Positions 11,300 to 22,600 of a DNA stretch of 64,000 nt are shown one piece after another. Source of the DNA: Protonemura montana (taxonomy: Eukaryota > Arthropoda > Insecta > Plecoptera > Nemouridae). The position numbers were made by a program, and so were the translations under genes. How positions within the stretch are numbered: position 1 is the stretch's first letter; every line of letters begins with the position of its first letter. The stretch covers positions 5,901,360-5,965,359 of the forward strand of contig OX387604.1 in the NCBI GenBank assembly GCA_947568835.1, read 5' to 3'. Under the pieces are notes generated by a model. The model had not been told where the DNA came from. It did no database searches and saw nothing but the letters and a program-made list of their open reading frames with translations.

Positions 11300-12211
11300 C
11301 CCTATGTGGTGGTAATACATAAATAATTAAATACTACCATGTAGCAAGGCTGTTTACCACATTTAATGCGAAAAGATAAAATATGCTTCAAAAATCATTA
11401 ATGACAGACAAATATGAGATACAATAATTTAAAATCAATATGAACATAATATAAAAGAAATACATAATATGAATTAAACATAAATAAACAAAATAGAATA
11501 AAAACGGGTCGTCTTCTAGACGCTACTTCGTTTTCATTGCGCGATTAAAGTGCTCGTTTACACGAGTTTACCCCGAAGTTCTTAATTCACTGAGGTCTGA
11601 CACCCATTTCTCTTGTATTTATAGCAAAATTTCATTGTTTTATCATCAAAAGTCATCGTTAAATTCACTGCCATCCAAAAATGAACCGTCGTCAGAAGAA
11701 ATTTCTGTTCATTTGGTTTTATCAATTGGTGTGGCCTTAGCACCTGGTTACTGACAGTCCCATTTGGTGATACATCTCAGTAACAAATATCAAAATAATT
11801 CTCATAATGCTTAACTTTTTAAAACAACTTTCAACCCTCGTACTAGACCATGCAGTACTCATAGTGCATGGTGGTATAAGGGCATTACCACCCTTTTTAT
11901 GACTAGAACTCGTAATAATTATGAAAATACTGTTTGAAAGCTCAGAAATGGTAAGTAGAGATATCAGCTTAGCTAAAAATTCGTTTGTATTCAAAAATTA
12001 AAGCGCACATGCATCGGTACAGTGAGCGAGCAAACTGATTATTGTAGTGTAATATGTAGCCTCTTTTACCGCCTAAGCCACAAATCTAAGCGCAAGCGAT
12101 TTGAGGATGCGTAAGTTTTACCTACCGCCCTTGGAATCGGCAGAAAAAAATCCAGAAATGGTGGTCAAGGTGTTTTATCACCTGTGTTACCACCATGCCT
12201 CTTAGGGTTAA
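11300..12211 (-). mobile_element. Possible piggyBac-like remnant
   Basis: The right end reads ...CTTAGGG followed directly by TTAA (12208-12211), and its reverse complement begins CCCTAAGAGGCATGGTGGTA. The left end at 11300 begins CCCTATGTGGTGGTAATAC, a fair inverted match, though no TTAA flanks it now. Further GGTGGTA/TACCACC motifs lie inside, as in piggyBac subterminal repeats. On the minus strand at about 11697-11643 an acidic frame (EISSDDGSFLDGSEFNDDF) resembles the acidic N-terminal region of piggyBac transposases. No DDD catalytic core is present, so the element is internally deleted and old. Confidence 0.35.
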
Positions 12212-12464
12212 CAAACAAAAAACATTTTCTTATTGGCCGTTGCCAAGCAAAAAAAAAAAACACAATTTAAATTACTGTTAGGTTTGTAACGGAACACTGC
12301 AAAATCGGCTCTTATATTGAAGAGTCATATGATATATTCATAAAGTAGATTCGTATGATAGTATAGTTCTGCAGAGTCAGAGTTATACTGTTAAACTGTA
12401 TGCTGAGCAAACGAGGCCGGCAACACATGGTAACGGCAGGTGCCACACGATAACACTTGCGGTA

Positions 12465-13405
12465 ATTGGCGTTCGGAGGGGGGTGCAATAGGGGTGCGCT
12501 TGTACCCCCCTGGAAATCTTCAAACATTAAAAAATAAACACTCTATAAAGGCTTTGTTATTTCATCATTCAAAGGGCAAGTTAAACATGTTCTCTCATTT
12601 AATTTATTAAAATAGTGCCATTTGAACGGAAAACGCTGAATTTGTATTCCATTCTAGAGATGAAAGGTGAATGACCATCCAACCTTTCCAGCGAAAAAAT
12701 CGCGGAGTAATTCTATGAAACTGGGATCCTACAAGAGTTAAACTTTGCAGGTACCTACTTCCCCAAAATTTTCCCTCGTGATTCAGATTTCGCGAACAGA
12801 ATTTTACACTTAATGAAGTTTTAGTTTTCCTACCGGTCGAACCCAACTGTACGTAAGTCAGTTTTGTGTCGGGAGCGACTCGAGTAGGGTGGTTTGTTAG
12901 CCCGAGTTTAAGTTAAGTGTGTTGATTGTGGGAGGATGGATATACGCAAATTTTTTAGTGCGAGTGTGAAGAGAAAGGCGAACGATGACGCGCGTGAAAT
13001 TTCGGACAGCCATGGCAACAGCGATCGCAGTATTGAAAGTGCATGTGCATCTACATCGACGACGGCGGATTCCGAAAATCCATTACCAGCCTTTGAAACT
13101 GAATGTGATCTAGGTCCTCAACTTCAAGCTGCTTTGGATATTGGCCACTTCGTGAATCAGGACTCAACCTCATCCCTAAGCGACGAACTGAGACACACGC
13201 TGGTGACAAAACCATGGTCTCCGAGTGCAAATGATTACAGTGGCGGTACGCGAGTGTTTCGCCCGGACTAGTTTTCATTCAACATATTTAAAACGTGCGA
13301 TTCTTCCTCCCCCCCCCCCCCCCCCCCCTCCAGTTGAAGCCCTTTTGTCGATATCCTTGGAAGCATTTGCACCCCCCTGGAAAAAATCCTGCGGACGCCC
13401 ATGCA
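12465..13405 (+). mobile_element. Non-autonomous hAT-like element carrying a transposase N-terminus
   Basis: The right end, read inward on the minus strand, is GGGCGTCCGCAGGATTTTTT then CCAGGGGGGTGCAAAT. The left end at about 12465 has a shortened version (GGCGTTCGGAGGGGGGTGCAAT). Between them lies the 111-codon frame at 12936-13271. A 20-base C run (13303-13330 region) separates that frame from the right end. The ends are worn and the 8 bp target duplication is not evident, so the limits are approximate. Confidence 0.4.
12936..13271 (+). pseudogene. hAT-type transposase N-terminal fragment
   Basis: An uninterrupted 111-residue frame begins MDIRKFF, continues with basic KRK and a serine/threonine-rich linker (ACASTSTTADSE), and ends with DIGHFVNQ...LSDELRHTLVTKPW. 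This layout is that of the start of ZMYM1/TTF-type hAT transposases, where MDIRxFF, a low-complexity linker and a DIGxF...NPWKP segment precede the zinc finger. The zinc finger, dimerisation and RNase-H-like domains are absent, so it is a remnant and not an active transposase. The frame may persist by chance or youth. Confidence 0.55.
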
Positions 13406-13658
13406 AGCAACTGGTATAAGAATAACTTAATACTAACATTAATAATAAAATAAACTTATTAATAAAATTGTCTTCTTTATTTTATTGTACCTTTTGCAGG
13501 AAGTAAATAAAACAAGGTGTAAATAAATCACTTCTAGATCTGTGCTTCTAGCAATAATATTTATTTGTGAATCCTGATGGGTAGGCCCCCCAGTGTACAG
13601 GTATGCGCTTACGTCACGTCCACAGCGTTGGAAGTATAGATTAATGAAAAAAATGTAC

Positions 13659-14741
13659 TGAACAGGTATTGAAATGTTGTTTCATAAAATATAAATTTCG
13701 TTTGTTAAAAAAATGCAAAGATCCTTTTTATTTTTTCTACCCCTATTTTCTTTCAAAGTGGTATTTTGATTTTCTTGAAAAAATTCTATTTGATAGTTAT
13801 GAGTATAACCTTTATTTTCTGAAAGTTTCAAAGTGGGACAGCGAGGGAATTTTGAGATAATAATTAAAAAGTATCGCCATGTGAATTCGCGAAGGTTTTT
13901 GATATTTATTTCTTTCACGATTTCGGAATCGAATCAAAATATCACAATTTTATGAAATGTGCTGATTTACAAACTACACATAGTATTTAATCGAGAAAAA
14001 AAAATTGTATCTCAAAAACTGGCGCGTTCGTCATCACGAAACTTTCAGATTAGCTAAACCAGTTCTTTGGTGATGTTTCATTCAATTTTTGATAGGTTAA
14101 AAGTATAGGGTTAATTGTTTTTCTTTTCAATTTAGGTGATTTTTGTACATTAAGAGTAGTTTTTATATTTTTAGGTGTTTTTTCAACTTTCCTTACCTAC
14201 ATTTTTCCAGCTTTCTATTGTTTTATTTTGTATTTTTTCGTTATCTTTAACGGGTCGTTAGTTAGAAGCCCAAACGTCGTGGAAGGCGTACCAAAACACT
14301 GAAAAGTGCTAACGTTCGGACTGCTACTGCGCATGAACGGTACGGGGCAAAATTTTGAAAAAATTAGTGAAAGTCTGCTCTAATCCTACTTTTTGCGTAA
14401 GCATACTTTTATTTCCCATACAAGTTGGTCTGGTTGAATGATGTGTGGATTTTGTGTGGACTATCCCAAATACGCTTAAGCACATGTAAAGACATGCGAT
14501 TTTTTACACATGGCGATACTTTTTAATTTTTATCTCAAAATTCCCTCACTGTCCCACTCTGAAACTTTCAGAAAATGGAGTTTATACTCATAACTATCAA
14601 CATTTTTTTTAAAAGAAAATCAAAATACCACTTTAAAAGATAATAGGGATAGAAAAAATAAAAAGGGAGAATGCGGGGATTTTGAATTTTTTTAATAAAC
14701 GAAATTTATGTTTTATGAAACAACATGTCAATACTTGTTCA
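13659..14741. mobile_element. Fold-back element with 225-235 bp terminal inverted repeats
   Basis: The left arm 13659-13883 and the right arm 14507-14741 are reverse complements with scattered mismatches. For example TGAACAGGTATTGAAATGTT on the left pairs with ACATGTCAATACTTGTTCA on the right, and AAAAAGTATCGCCATGTG with CACATGGCGATACTTTTT. The 620 bp between them is AT-rich with no transposase. Weaker complementarity continues outward on both sides (ATTAATGAAAAA against TTTTTTATTAATAT), so the true ends may lie some 20-30 bp further out. Arms this long suggest a fold-back or long-TIR MITE; the superfamily is unknown because no target duplication could be fixed. Confidence 0.7.
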
Positions 14742-14772
14742 ATAATTTTTTATTAATATATCTTAACTACAG

Positions 14773-15048
14773 CCGACGCAATTTGAGAAAGAAAAGCGGC
14801 GTGTCCACCCCAAAATTCAGTGCCGTCCCGACGTTTCGGGGCCGTACCGGGCGAACCATTTGACTCAGAGGCAAACCAAAAAATATCTCAACAGTATAAA
14901 TGATGTGGTCACCAGCGTACCAAGTTTGATCGATTTCTGTGAGGTAATGGTTTATTGGTTGGTTGATTTTACAGGAATGACCCTAATGTTAAAATTATTC
15001 AATTTGTTTTCACAGCAAAATTCACAGGTCTGCAGCATGCCGCCATAA
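14773..15048 (+). CDS. Unidentified C-terminal coding exon pair
   Basis: Exon 14773-14943 (57 codons, phase 0; acceptor TTAACTACAG, donor GTAATG) and exon 15016-15048 (acceptor TTTTCACAG) join over a 72 bp intron. They give an open frame of 67 residues ending in TAA: begins PTQFEKEKRRVHPKIQCRP, ends SQVCSMPP. The composition is protein-like: basic start, HLTQRQTKKYLNSI in the middle, cysteines near the end. I do not recognise the family, and no upstream exon or start codon was found; the fold-back element lies directly upstream. It may be the tail of a gene whose other exons are further left, a decayed gene, or a chance frame. Confidence 0.35.
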   Translation, partial: PTQFEKEKRRVHPKIQCRPDVSGPYRANHLTQRQTKKYLNSINDVVTSVPSLIDFCEVMVYWLVDFTGMTLMLKLFNLFSQQNSQVCSMPP

Positions 15049-15636
15049 CTCGACGAGATTTGGAAAGACCGACCAACAGACTCAGTTCTTTGTACGAAAC
15101 ACAGACTGCTTAAGCAGTTCACTGACATAGTTCTATAAAAAGAGATTGAAAAATGCCTATACCTGGACTGTATTCAATGCTGACAAAACAAACCTAAACG
15201 ATGCAGTGGCAATGTCATCTAATGAGGTCTCATAGTTTGATCCGAATATTTCTGATCGTTAGTATACCTACAGTTCGGCACGAGGATAGGCGAACATTTC
15301 TCAATTGTGTTTGTATTTCTGAGTTCGAAAGGGAGGTTTGAGGAGTCAAGAGGCAATCCTCAAACTGTGGGTACTTGCTATTTAGTTTCTCTAGTTTATT
15401 AAAAGTTGGTTCGTGAGAATCTGCGATCGAATACAGAAGGCAATTCGTCACAGTGATATTTGACATATGAGAAAGTGATAGTGGTTTATACTGTCTTAGT
15501 ACACTCTATCACTGTACTCTTCGTTTTAACGAGCGGTGGCTGGGCTGTGGCGGTGATCAGCGGCGGGTGAAGTTGCAGTGAGCGTTTTACCTAATTCACA
15601 CAAGGAGCCAAGCGTGGACTTCTGGACAACTGGACG
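15049..15636. promoter_or_regulatory. Cortex upstream region
   Basis: About 590 bp between the orphan coding tail and the cortex start codon. It should contain the cortex promoter and 5' UTR. A possible acceptor (TTCACACAAG) near 15604 would add AKRGLLDNWT upstream of the chosen methionine if a further 5' exon exists. No TATA box or other firm motif was identified. Confidence 0.35.
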
Positions 15637-18600
15637 ATGCAGCACGCGGTCGGAGACAGGTTCATTCCCAGGCGTAACAGTAGATCACATCCCTATGAGC
15701 CAGGGACCAACGAAAATTCTAAGGGCATAGACATCTTGTCGCAGGTATACAAATTGATTGCCGGCCGATCGTAGTTATGTTAATGGTATTTTTCAATCGT
15801 ATGCTCTGTTTGGGACTGGTTGGGATTAAGTATAAATCCACTGAACCGACTAGGTGACGGCATCAAAGTCGTTCGTTGTAATGAATCACTTCCAAAAAGT
15901 CTCGCGAATTTGCTCCGGGGTACCACCCATGAAAATTCAAAACACAACAGTTATACATACTTTGACATTTATAGTGCTCATCTGATCAGTTTCGACGAGC
16001 ACACGGGGCGAGGTTGGAAAATGTCTGGGGCATGAAAAGTGCGCATGACAGAATTTTCCGATTTTCGAACAATAAACTTACTGGGAAACGACGAACAGAA
16101 ACCTGTTTCATAAACAATTTGCAAGATTGGCCGGTAAAACCTCGGAAGAAACCGTGCATTACCACTCCAGACATGATTTTAGATTTACCGGATTTTGCAG
16201 GAAGTTTTTGTAAGTTTAAGAATGACGGTAGGACAAATGACCACTAATGTTTCATCTATAAGAAAGTATAATGCAATTTAAACATCTCGTACCCGTTCCA
16301 AAAATTCACATTCAATACATATGCCCAATGGGCTTGTCTCACAAGCGATTCTTGGTACAGATCAAAACCTTCTCGACTGGGGATCAAACGGACTATTCGC
16401 CGCTGCACTAAAAGAGTCCGTGTACCTGTGGAACGCAGAGACGCGCCGCACAAACCTTCTTACAAATATCGTCAGCGGCGTCGGCACAGTGGTGAAATGG
16501 AACTTCAGGGGTGCGCACCCACCAATTTTCTCCGTAGTATCGAGAGCTATACTTGAATGTGCACTAACATGCAACCTCTGTCTCTTATTCAATTCAGGGG
16601 ACCTTTTGGCATTGGGCAACAGCGTGTCCCTCATACAGGTGTGGAATACTTCCGTCAGGAAACTCGAGTTCGAGATGTTGTGTGGCTGTTTATCCGAGTG
16701 CGATATCAATACGATCGACTGGCACCCAACCAGGGCCATGCTCGTCAGGTAAACACAAACAAAAAAAAACTATCGTGATGAGGTTAATATATATGTAAGT
16801 TACGTATACCTGAATGCTTTTTTAGTGGCTGTTCAAACGGCACTCTCTGCCAGTTAAACAGAGGCGATGGCGAAATAGTCAGGAAAGTTCTTCTGGTAGC
16901 ACACACCGGCAAAATAGCGCTAGTGCTCACCTCTCCTGATGGTAAATACCTGGCTTCTTGCGGTGAAGATGGATACGTCAGGCTGTGGTTATGGAGCAAA
17001 TTTAAGTTCTTGTTTGAAATTGATCTACAATTACCCTGCCGCGTAAGTATACATATACAACCTTGATAAAAACAACAACACTATGGTGATGCGCCATATC
17101 ATAACTGAATTATAGCGCTATGTGATGACAAGATGTTACTTGTTTTCGTTGTTATTGTTGCAGGCATTAGCTTGGCATCCTTGGCAACCGTCGATCTTGG
17201 CCATGGGGGCGGTCAGCATATCTGTGTGGAACATCAGGAACAAAACCATGTTGGCTTGGCATGCCCCAAAACGACCCGCGGCAATATCTTCAATTGCATT
17301 TTCCAGCATTACAGGAGAAATGGTGGTTAGCGTGCGTGTGATATCACCAAGTGAGTACGGTAACTTGAAGGGTTCTTGCCAAATAAGTAAATTATTTCCA
17401 AAATAAATATTTTTAATGGGGGCATCTCACCGAAGTTAAGCAACACTGCGCTGGGTCGGGTATTGGATGGGTGACCATCATTCACATGACCAGTTCTCTT
17501 CAGGAGAGAGGCTGGAGGGATGAAAGTTAGTCCAGCAACTTCATTCGCCTTGCTTATCAATCTCTCGACAGCATGGATTTGTGGAGGAATCCTGATGTTC
17601 GCGTTGTACCGTCCTTCGGAAGGGACGTTAAGCCGGTGGTCCCCTTGGCGCTGTTTGACAGGAGTAGGCTACGTGCTGGCACCTCCCTTCTAGGCTAGGT
17701 TAGGATCATCGTCATAATCATCCACTCATTCGCCGACGCCATTAGATCAGTGTCGCAGGGCCAGTTATCAAAACAAAGCGTTGTCAAACCCCTATAATCA
17801 TCATCAAAGTGGGCATCGCATTGTTGTCGGTTTTTTTCAAAGTTTCCTAATCACATCTTGACTCTTCAATTCTCGGCTTGGAGAAAGATTTTTTAAAACT
17901 AAAGCCAGGGTTAAAATATTATTATTATTATTTGTGGTGTTTAACGACGCACTGTTTTGACAACTGGCCCTGCGGCACTGGTCTAATGGCGTCGGTGAAT
18001 GAGTGGATGATGATTAGGATGATGATGAACCTAACCTAGCCTAGAAGGGAGGAGGGAAAACCCGGTGCCGGCACGTAGCCTACTCCTGTCGAAGAGCACC
18101 AACGGGACCGCCGGCTTCACGTCCCTTCCGAAGGACGGTACAACTCGAACAGCAGGATTCCTCCACAAATCCATGCTGTCGAGAGGTTGATAAGCAAGGC
18201 GAATGAAGTTGCTGTACTAACTTTCATCCCTCCAACCTCTCTCCCGAACAGAACTGGTCATGTGTATAATGGTCACCCATTCAATACCTGACTCAGCGCA
18301 GTGTAGCTTAACTTCGGTGATCTAACGAGAACCGATGTTTCCAACACGCCAAACCGTTCGGTCAGGGTTAAAATAATGCAATGCTCAAGAGTATAATTTA
18401 AATTAGGCACATGATTAATAAAATAATTTACAACGTTCTTTCCCTCCACCAGGCATTGCAGTAAATGCTGACGTGAACACACGGGACAGTTCTCCGATCA
18501 ACTACAAATGCCAGCTCATGGTTTTGAAATCTCTTGAAAAAGTGGTGGACTGGCTCCCTCTGGACACAGACCAATTCAGCCCGACATTCTACTTGCTGTG

Positions 18601-18848
18601 GAGTCCTGACGGGAAAAAACTAGGTATTGAAGCACGCCAGTGAAACTTTATGTTTGTAGATGCTAGTTTATTACAAAGGCGACATCAGTGACTTCAGTCA
18701 ATTCATTTTAGGGACTGCTGGTACTGATGACACGTTGTTCATCTGGAATTTTCTCGGCGAAGAAATTGACGAAAAGACTGCAATGCAAGTACGAAGTATT
18801 TTACGAGACTCCTGCAATACCAACAATCATGGATTTTGCATTCGCTAA
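15637..18848 (+). CDS. cort: cortex-like Cdc20/Cdh1-family APC/C activator
   Basis: Eight exons: 15637-15744, 15975-16209, 16346-16510, 16598-16748, 16826-17042, 17164-17350, 18453-18623, 18712-18848; together 1371 nt, 456 residues plus stop, phases consistent. These proteins bind the anaphase-promoting complex and present substrates. The N-terminus has the C-box DRFIPRR (residues 7-13). Next come a basic linker with KPRKKPCITTPDMILDLP and a WD40 propeller starting at NLLDWGSNGLFAAAL, with blades marked by VYLWN, IQVWN, VRLWLW, ISVWNI and LFIWNF. The last two residues are Ile-Arg, the IR tail that docks on the APC/C TPR subunits. Divergence from Fzy and Fzr, especially the KPRK...ILDLP linker, favours insect cortex over the housekeeping paralogs. 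AATAAA lies at 19037-19042. Intron 6 contains an inverted SINE pair. Confidence 0.85.
17424..17815 (+). mobile_element. 5S-SINE in cortex intron 6 (5'-truncated)
   Basis: Begins inside the 5S-like part (TCACCGAAGTTAAGCAACAC) and runs to the 3' tail CCCCTATAATCATCATC. It includes GATGAAAGTTAGTCCAGCAA, GTGGAGGAATCC, ACGTTAAGCCGGTGGTCC and GACGCCATTAGATCAGTG. The first 45 or so bases of the family head are missing. Confidence 0.85.
17919..18362 (-). mobile_element. 5S-SINE in cortex intron 6, full length
   Basis: A complete copy of about 444 bp on the minus strand, flanked by a 13 bp target duplication CAGGGTTAAAATA (17906-17918 and 18363-18375). Its 3' end is an (AAT)n tail. The 5S-like portion lies at about 18250-18345. 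With the opposite-strand copy at 17424-17815 it forms an inverted pair separated by roughly 100 bp. Confidence 0.9.
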
Positions 18849-19663
18849 ACAAGATACTTCGGCGATGATCTAAGCCAATTGAAGGGAAAATTATCATAAT
18901 TTTACATAATTATCCAAAGAAAACAGGACGCATGATGTGATAGTCAACACACTACTACAAGTAATAAATATTAGCAATTTCAAGTATATATCATAATTAA
19001 AACAAGTTCTAGTTTTGTAAACACTACAAGAAAGATAATAAAGAAATAACAATGATCAACATGTCAGTTGATTGTTCTTGTAAATAATTCCTAATAATAT
19101 CAATACAGGTCATAAATATTAAAAAGAAAGACACATTACGTTCCATATTATATTGGGGCAAGTGCACAGGTATGTGATCCATGTGATAGTTAGTAACAAG
19201 AAGGGAAACTCACGCACTGAGACTCGAAGGCATTTTTTTGCTGAAAGGGTCTGGATATCAAAATAACAAATGAAATTAGCAAAAATATTGTTTCGTGGCC
19301 AAATAGCTGCGCTCACTAGATACTGTGGTTGTCGATTCTCACAATTGACCGTACCCTTAGCCGTGGTCATAGCCAGCAGATAATAATCTCAGATAAATTG
19401 ATTTGCTAGCGTGAACCAACTTGAAAACAAACTGCACTTCACACAATAAGCAAAAGAGCAATTCGCGACTATTCGCGTTCTTCAAGAGTTTTACAAATGT
19501 AATGTAATTATAAACAAAGCGTAACTGGGTGTGAAATGCACGTGAGACAACTTGTTAGCTTCTATCACACATGTCAAAGTGAAATTCAGTGGGGAAGGTG
19601 CACTACACTAGTCAATACTGGTTTTGAAGATACTGATAACAGTTAGCCACAATGTTACCTTCT
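18849..19663. other. Convergent 3' flank between cortex and activin
   Basis: Holds the cortex 3' UTR, with AATAAA at 19037-19042 about 190 bp after the stop codon, and presumably the activin 3' UTR on the other strand. No further gene or repeat was recognised. Confidence 0.5.
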
Positions 19664-22600
19664 TTACATACAACCGCAAGAAGATACGACCATATTTGGC
19701 AATGTCTTTTGGGTAATTGTTTGATTGTCATCTACATATAGCAATTGCAGCGGTGCAAGCCGGGTTGGAGTGCAGCAGGGAACCAGCTCGACGCTCCTTT
19801 CCGAAGTGCTCTCTCGAAGAAACTTCTGCAGACACAAGGAGCACAGGTTGTGCTGTGATACCACGTCAAGTGAGAAGCGCACTGGTACAACATTAAAGTC
19901 ATAAGACCAAACGGTTTGGCGTGTTGGAAACACCGGTTCTCGTGCTATCACCAAACTTAAGCAACACTGCGCTTGGTCAGGGATTGGATGAGTGACCATC
20001 ATACACATTAGCAGTTCTGTTCAAGTGAGTGGTTGGAGGGATGAAATTAATACAACAACTTCATTCGCCTTGCTTGTCAAGCTCTCGATTGAGTGTTGCC
20101 TCTCGATAGCCTCATAGCCTGTCGATAGCCTGAATCCTGTTGTTTGCGTTTTACCGTCCTTAAGAAGGGGCGTTAAGCCGGTGTTTCAAACACGTCAACC
20201 CGTTCGATCTACGTTCTACATCCAATATGCTGACCTAATTAATTAATTAATTAATAATGACCTTAATTAAGAGGTCTTACAGAGTTAAGATTTACGTGCG
20301 TATGGAAAATCCTAATTGCTAACTCAATTTCCTGCATTCTTCTGTGGTACACGACAACACATTCTGGATTTAGATTTACCCTGGTGAGAGAAAGGCGACA
20401 TGAAGCGTTCAGTGCATGGTAACCGATCATACGGACCATTCTATTTAAAATTGCTCGTTCTGTTTCACTTCCAGAACCGTGAACTGCTCGCGTGGATTTT
20501 AAGGGAGACTGTAGCCTGGAATATTCTTACTCTCCTCGCCATTTGCTGCGGAATTGCTGACCCATTCTCAGCAGGGCTCTACGCTGTAAGGATGCTGCGG
20601 AGTTGAGTACCTGCGAGTCCTAACTACAGGACGTTTGGACAAGGATCGAACCTGCAACTCGAACAGAAGCAGTACTTACTCGAATGATAGTGTTGTAATG
20701 CGAGGCACTCAACGTTAACGATGCTGCACTGGAACAAGACCCCCGGCAATAGTACGCGTCGTACCCTGCAGGCTGCAGTATCCAGTCATCCCATCCAATG
20801 TCCGCAAATGATATGAACAGTTTTTCTCGGCAACATTCGGACATGCCAGCAGCACAGTTCATGTGACGTTTTGATCGGCTCCTCTGCAAGTAATCCAGAA
20901 GTATGCCGATCATAAAATGCAACTCACTTATTAGTAAAACGATTGGATATCATTTTATTTCTATGAATTAGGCCCAAGGTTAATATTGCATAGCCTTCGG
21001 TCACGGCATTATCTTCTCAGGAACTGTTTTTTCGTATTTTTTGTTTAACAGAGTCTATCCAATAAAAGCAGATACAAAAAAATGTTATAAGTGCGATGTC
21101 ATTTCTAAACACGACCGTCTATCGTGATTTTGCATGTATTTACACAAAAAACGTAGGCGAGTAGCCACGATGAAAAGTTGTGGCGAATGGCAAACGGATA
21201 CCGATTGATCGTATCAATATCCCGCACTTTTCCTGCGTCGCTCCTGTTACATCATGTTCCGTCAGGGTGATTCTGTACATTTTTTCAGTGGAATGGGATA
21301 GAATGAGATGACGTAGACCATTTTATCTTATCCTACTGATGGAACAAATTAATACTACGCATCTCATTCTATTCCACTGAACAAAATGATACATAATCAC
21401 ACTCTCAAAAATGGTAATGATTCTGCTAACCTGGAGCGCGGGCGAAGTGTTCACGATGAGGAACGGCCTTTGACCTTCGAACTGTCCAACTGAACCCAAA
21501 CAATCAACACATCTCACAGAAATCGTGTGCGATGAGTTCCCCCAACGTAGCCAGTCTTTGACAGCCCAAGCTAGATCGATCTTGATCCAACCTTCTGGAA
21601 GACCGAGGAAGTGGGTTATTTCAGTACAAATTCACCAGACAAGAAAACACTGACCATTAAGCAAAACGCGCCATCGGCGTCAGAATGGGAAAAGTTCACG
21701 TGCCAAAATAAGAACAAAACTCACACACCTCTGGTTGCTACCTTCTGTTTAGCCAGTTGCTTCGAGTCCATCGAGAAGCTGTCGGAAAATATCTCCGAAA
21801 TGACAAAGGTGGCAAGTTGGTTTCTGGTGCCAGACGGTCGTTTGTATAGCCAGAGCACTGCAGTAGTGACGGTGTCAGTGTCCAGACCAGCTGGCAAGTC
21901 GAAGGTGAAGCATGCAACTCCAACTTTGCTGTCTGACGAATCTGGTACATCGCACGCTGGCTCATCTACAGAAAACCAGAGGCATTCACATCAAATCCGT
22001 TTCGGGCGGAGATCCCCATGCATCGAATGAGATCCCGCAAAGACCTAGGATGGAATACTTCGAAATCGACAATTGAAAAGTTGAATGAGTTTGGTATATA
22101 TACATAAGAAGCCTCTTTTCATTGGTGGTAATATTTGGGAAAATAAGCTCGCCCAGGGATAATCTTAATTCCTCTTAATCTTGGATTTTCTTGATTCTCG
22201 AAAAAGATCAGAGCGCCCAGAAAGTATGATGATTGCAATCATGATTGATGCCCAGTGGCCATGGGCCGTCAATCGGAGCCACGCGTGTATTTTTAGTATT
22301 CATTTATTACGTATTACTTGGTTAGTACGTACTATTATCTGTGGTACTGATACTACTGGTAAGTTTAGGTACTACGAATGAACGCTTCAAACATGCGTTT
22401 ATTAATGAATGGGGTTATCAGTTGGTCAAAAGATCGCAGAGCGAAAAGAAGAAGTAATCAAACATTTGTATTATGTAAATCAATAAAAATAGTTAACCAG
22501 TTATAAGCAGACTATATACAGTGTGTGGATGTATAGTATTATTATCTGATCGAGATAAGATATCTGGTTCCGGTTGATATATTTCAACATGATTTGATTT

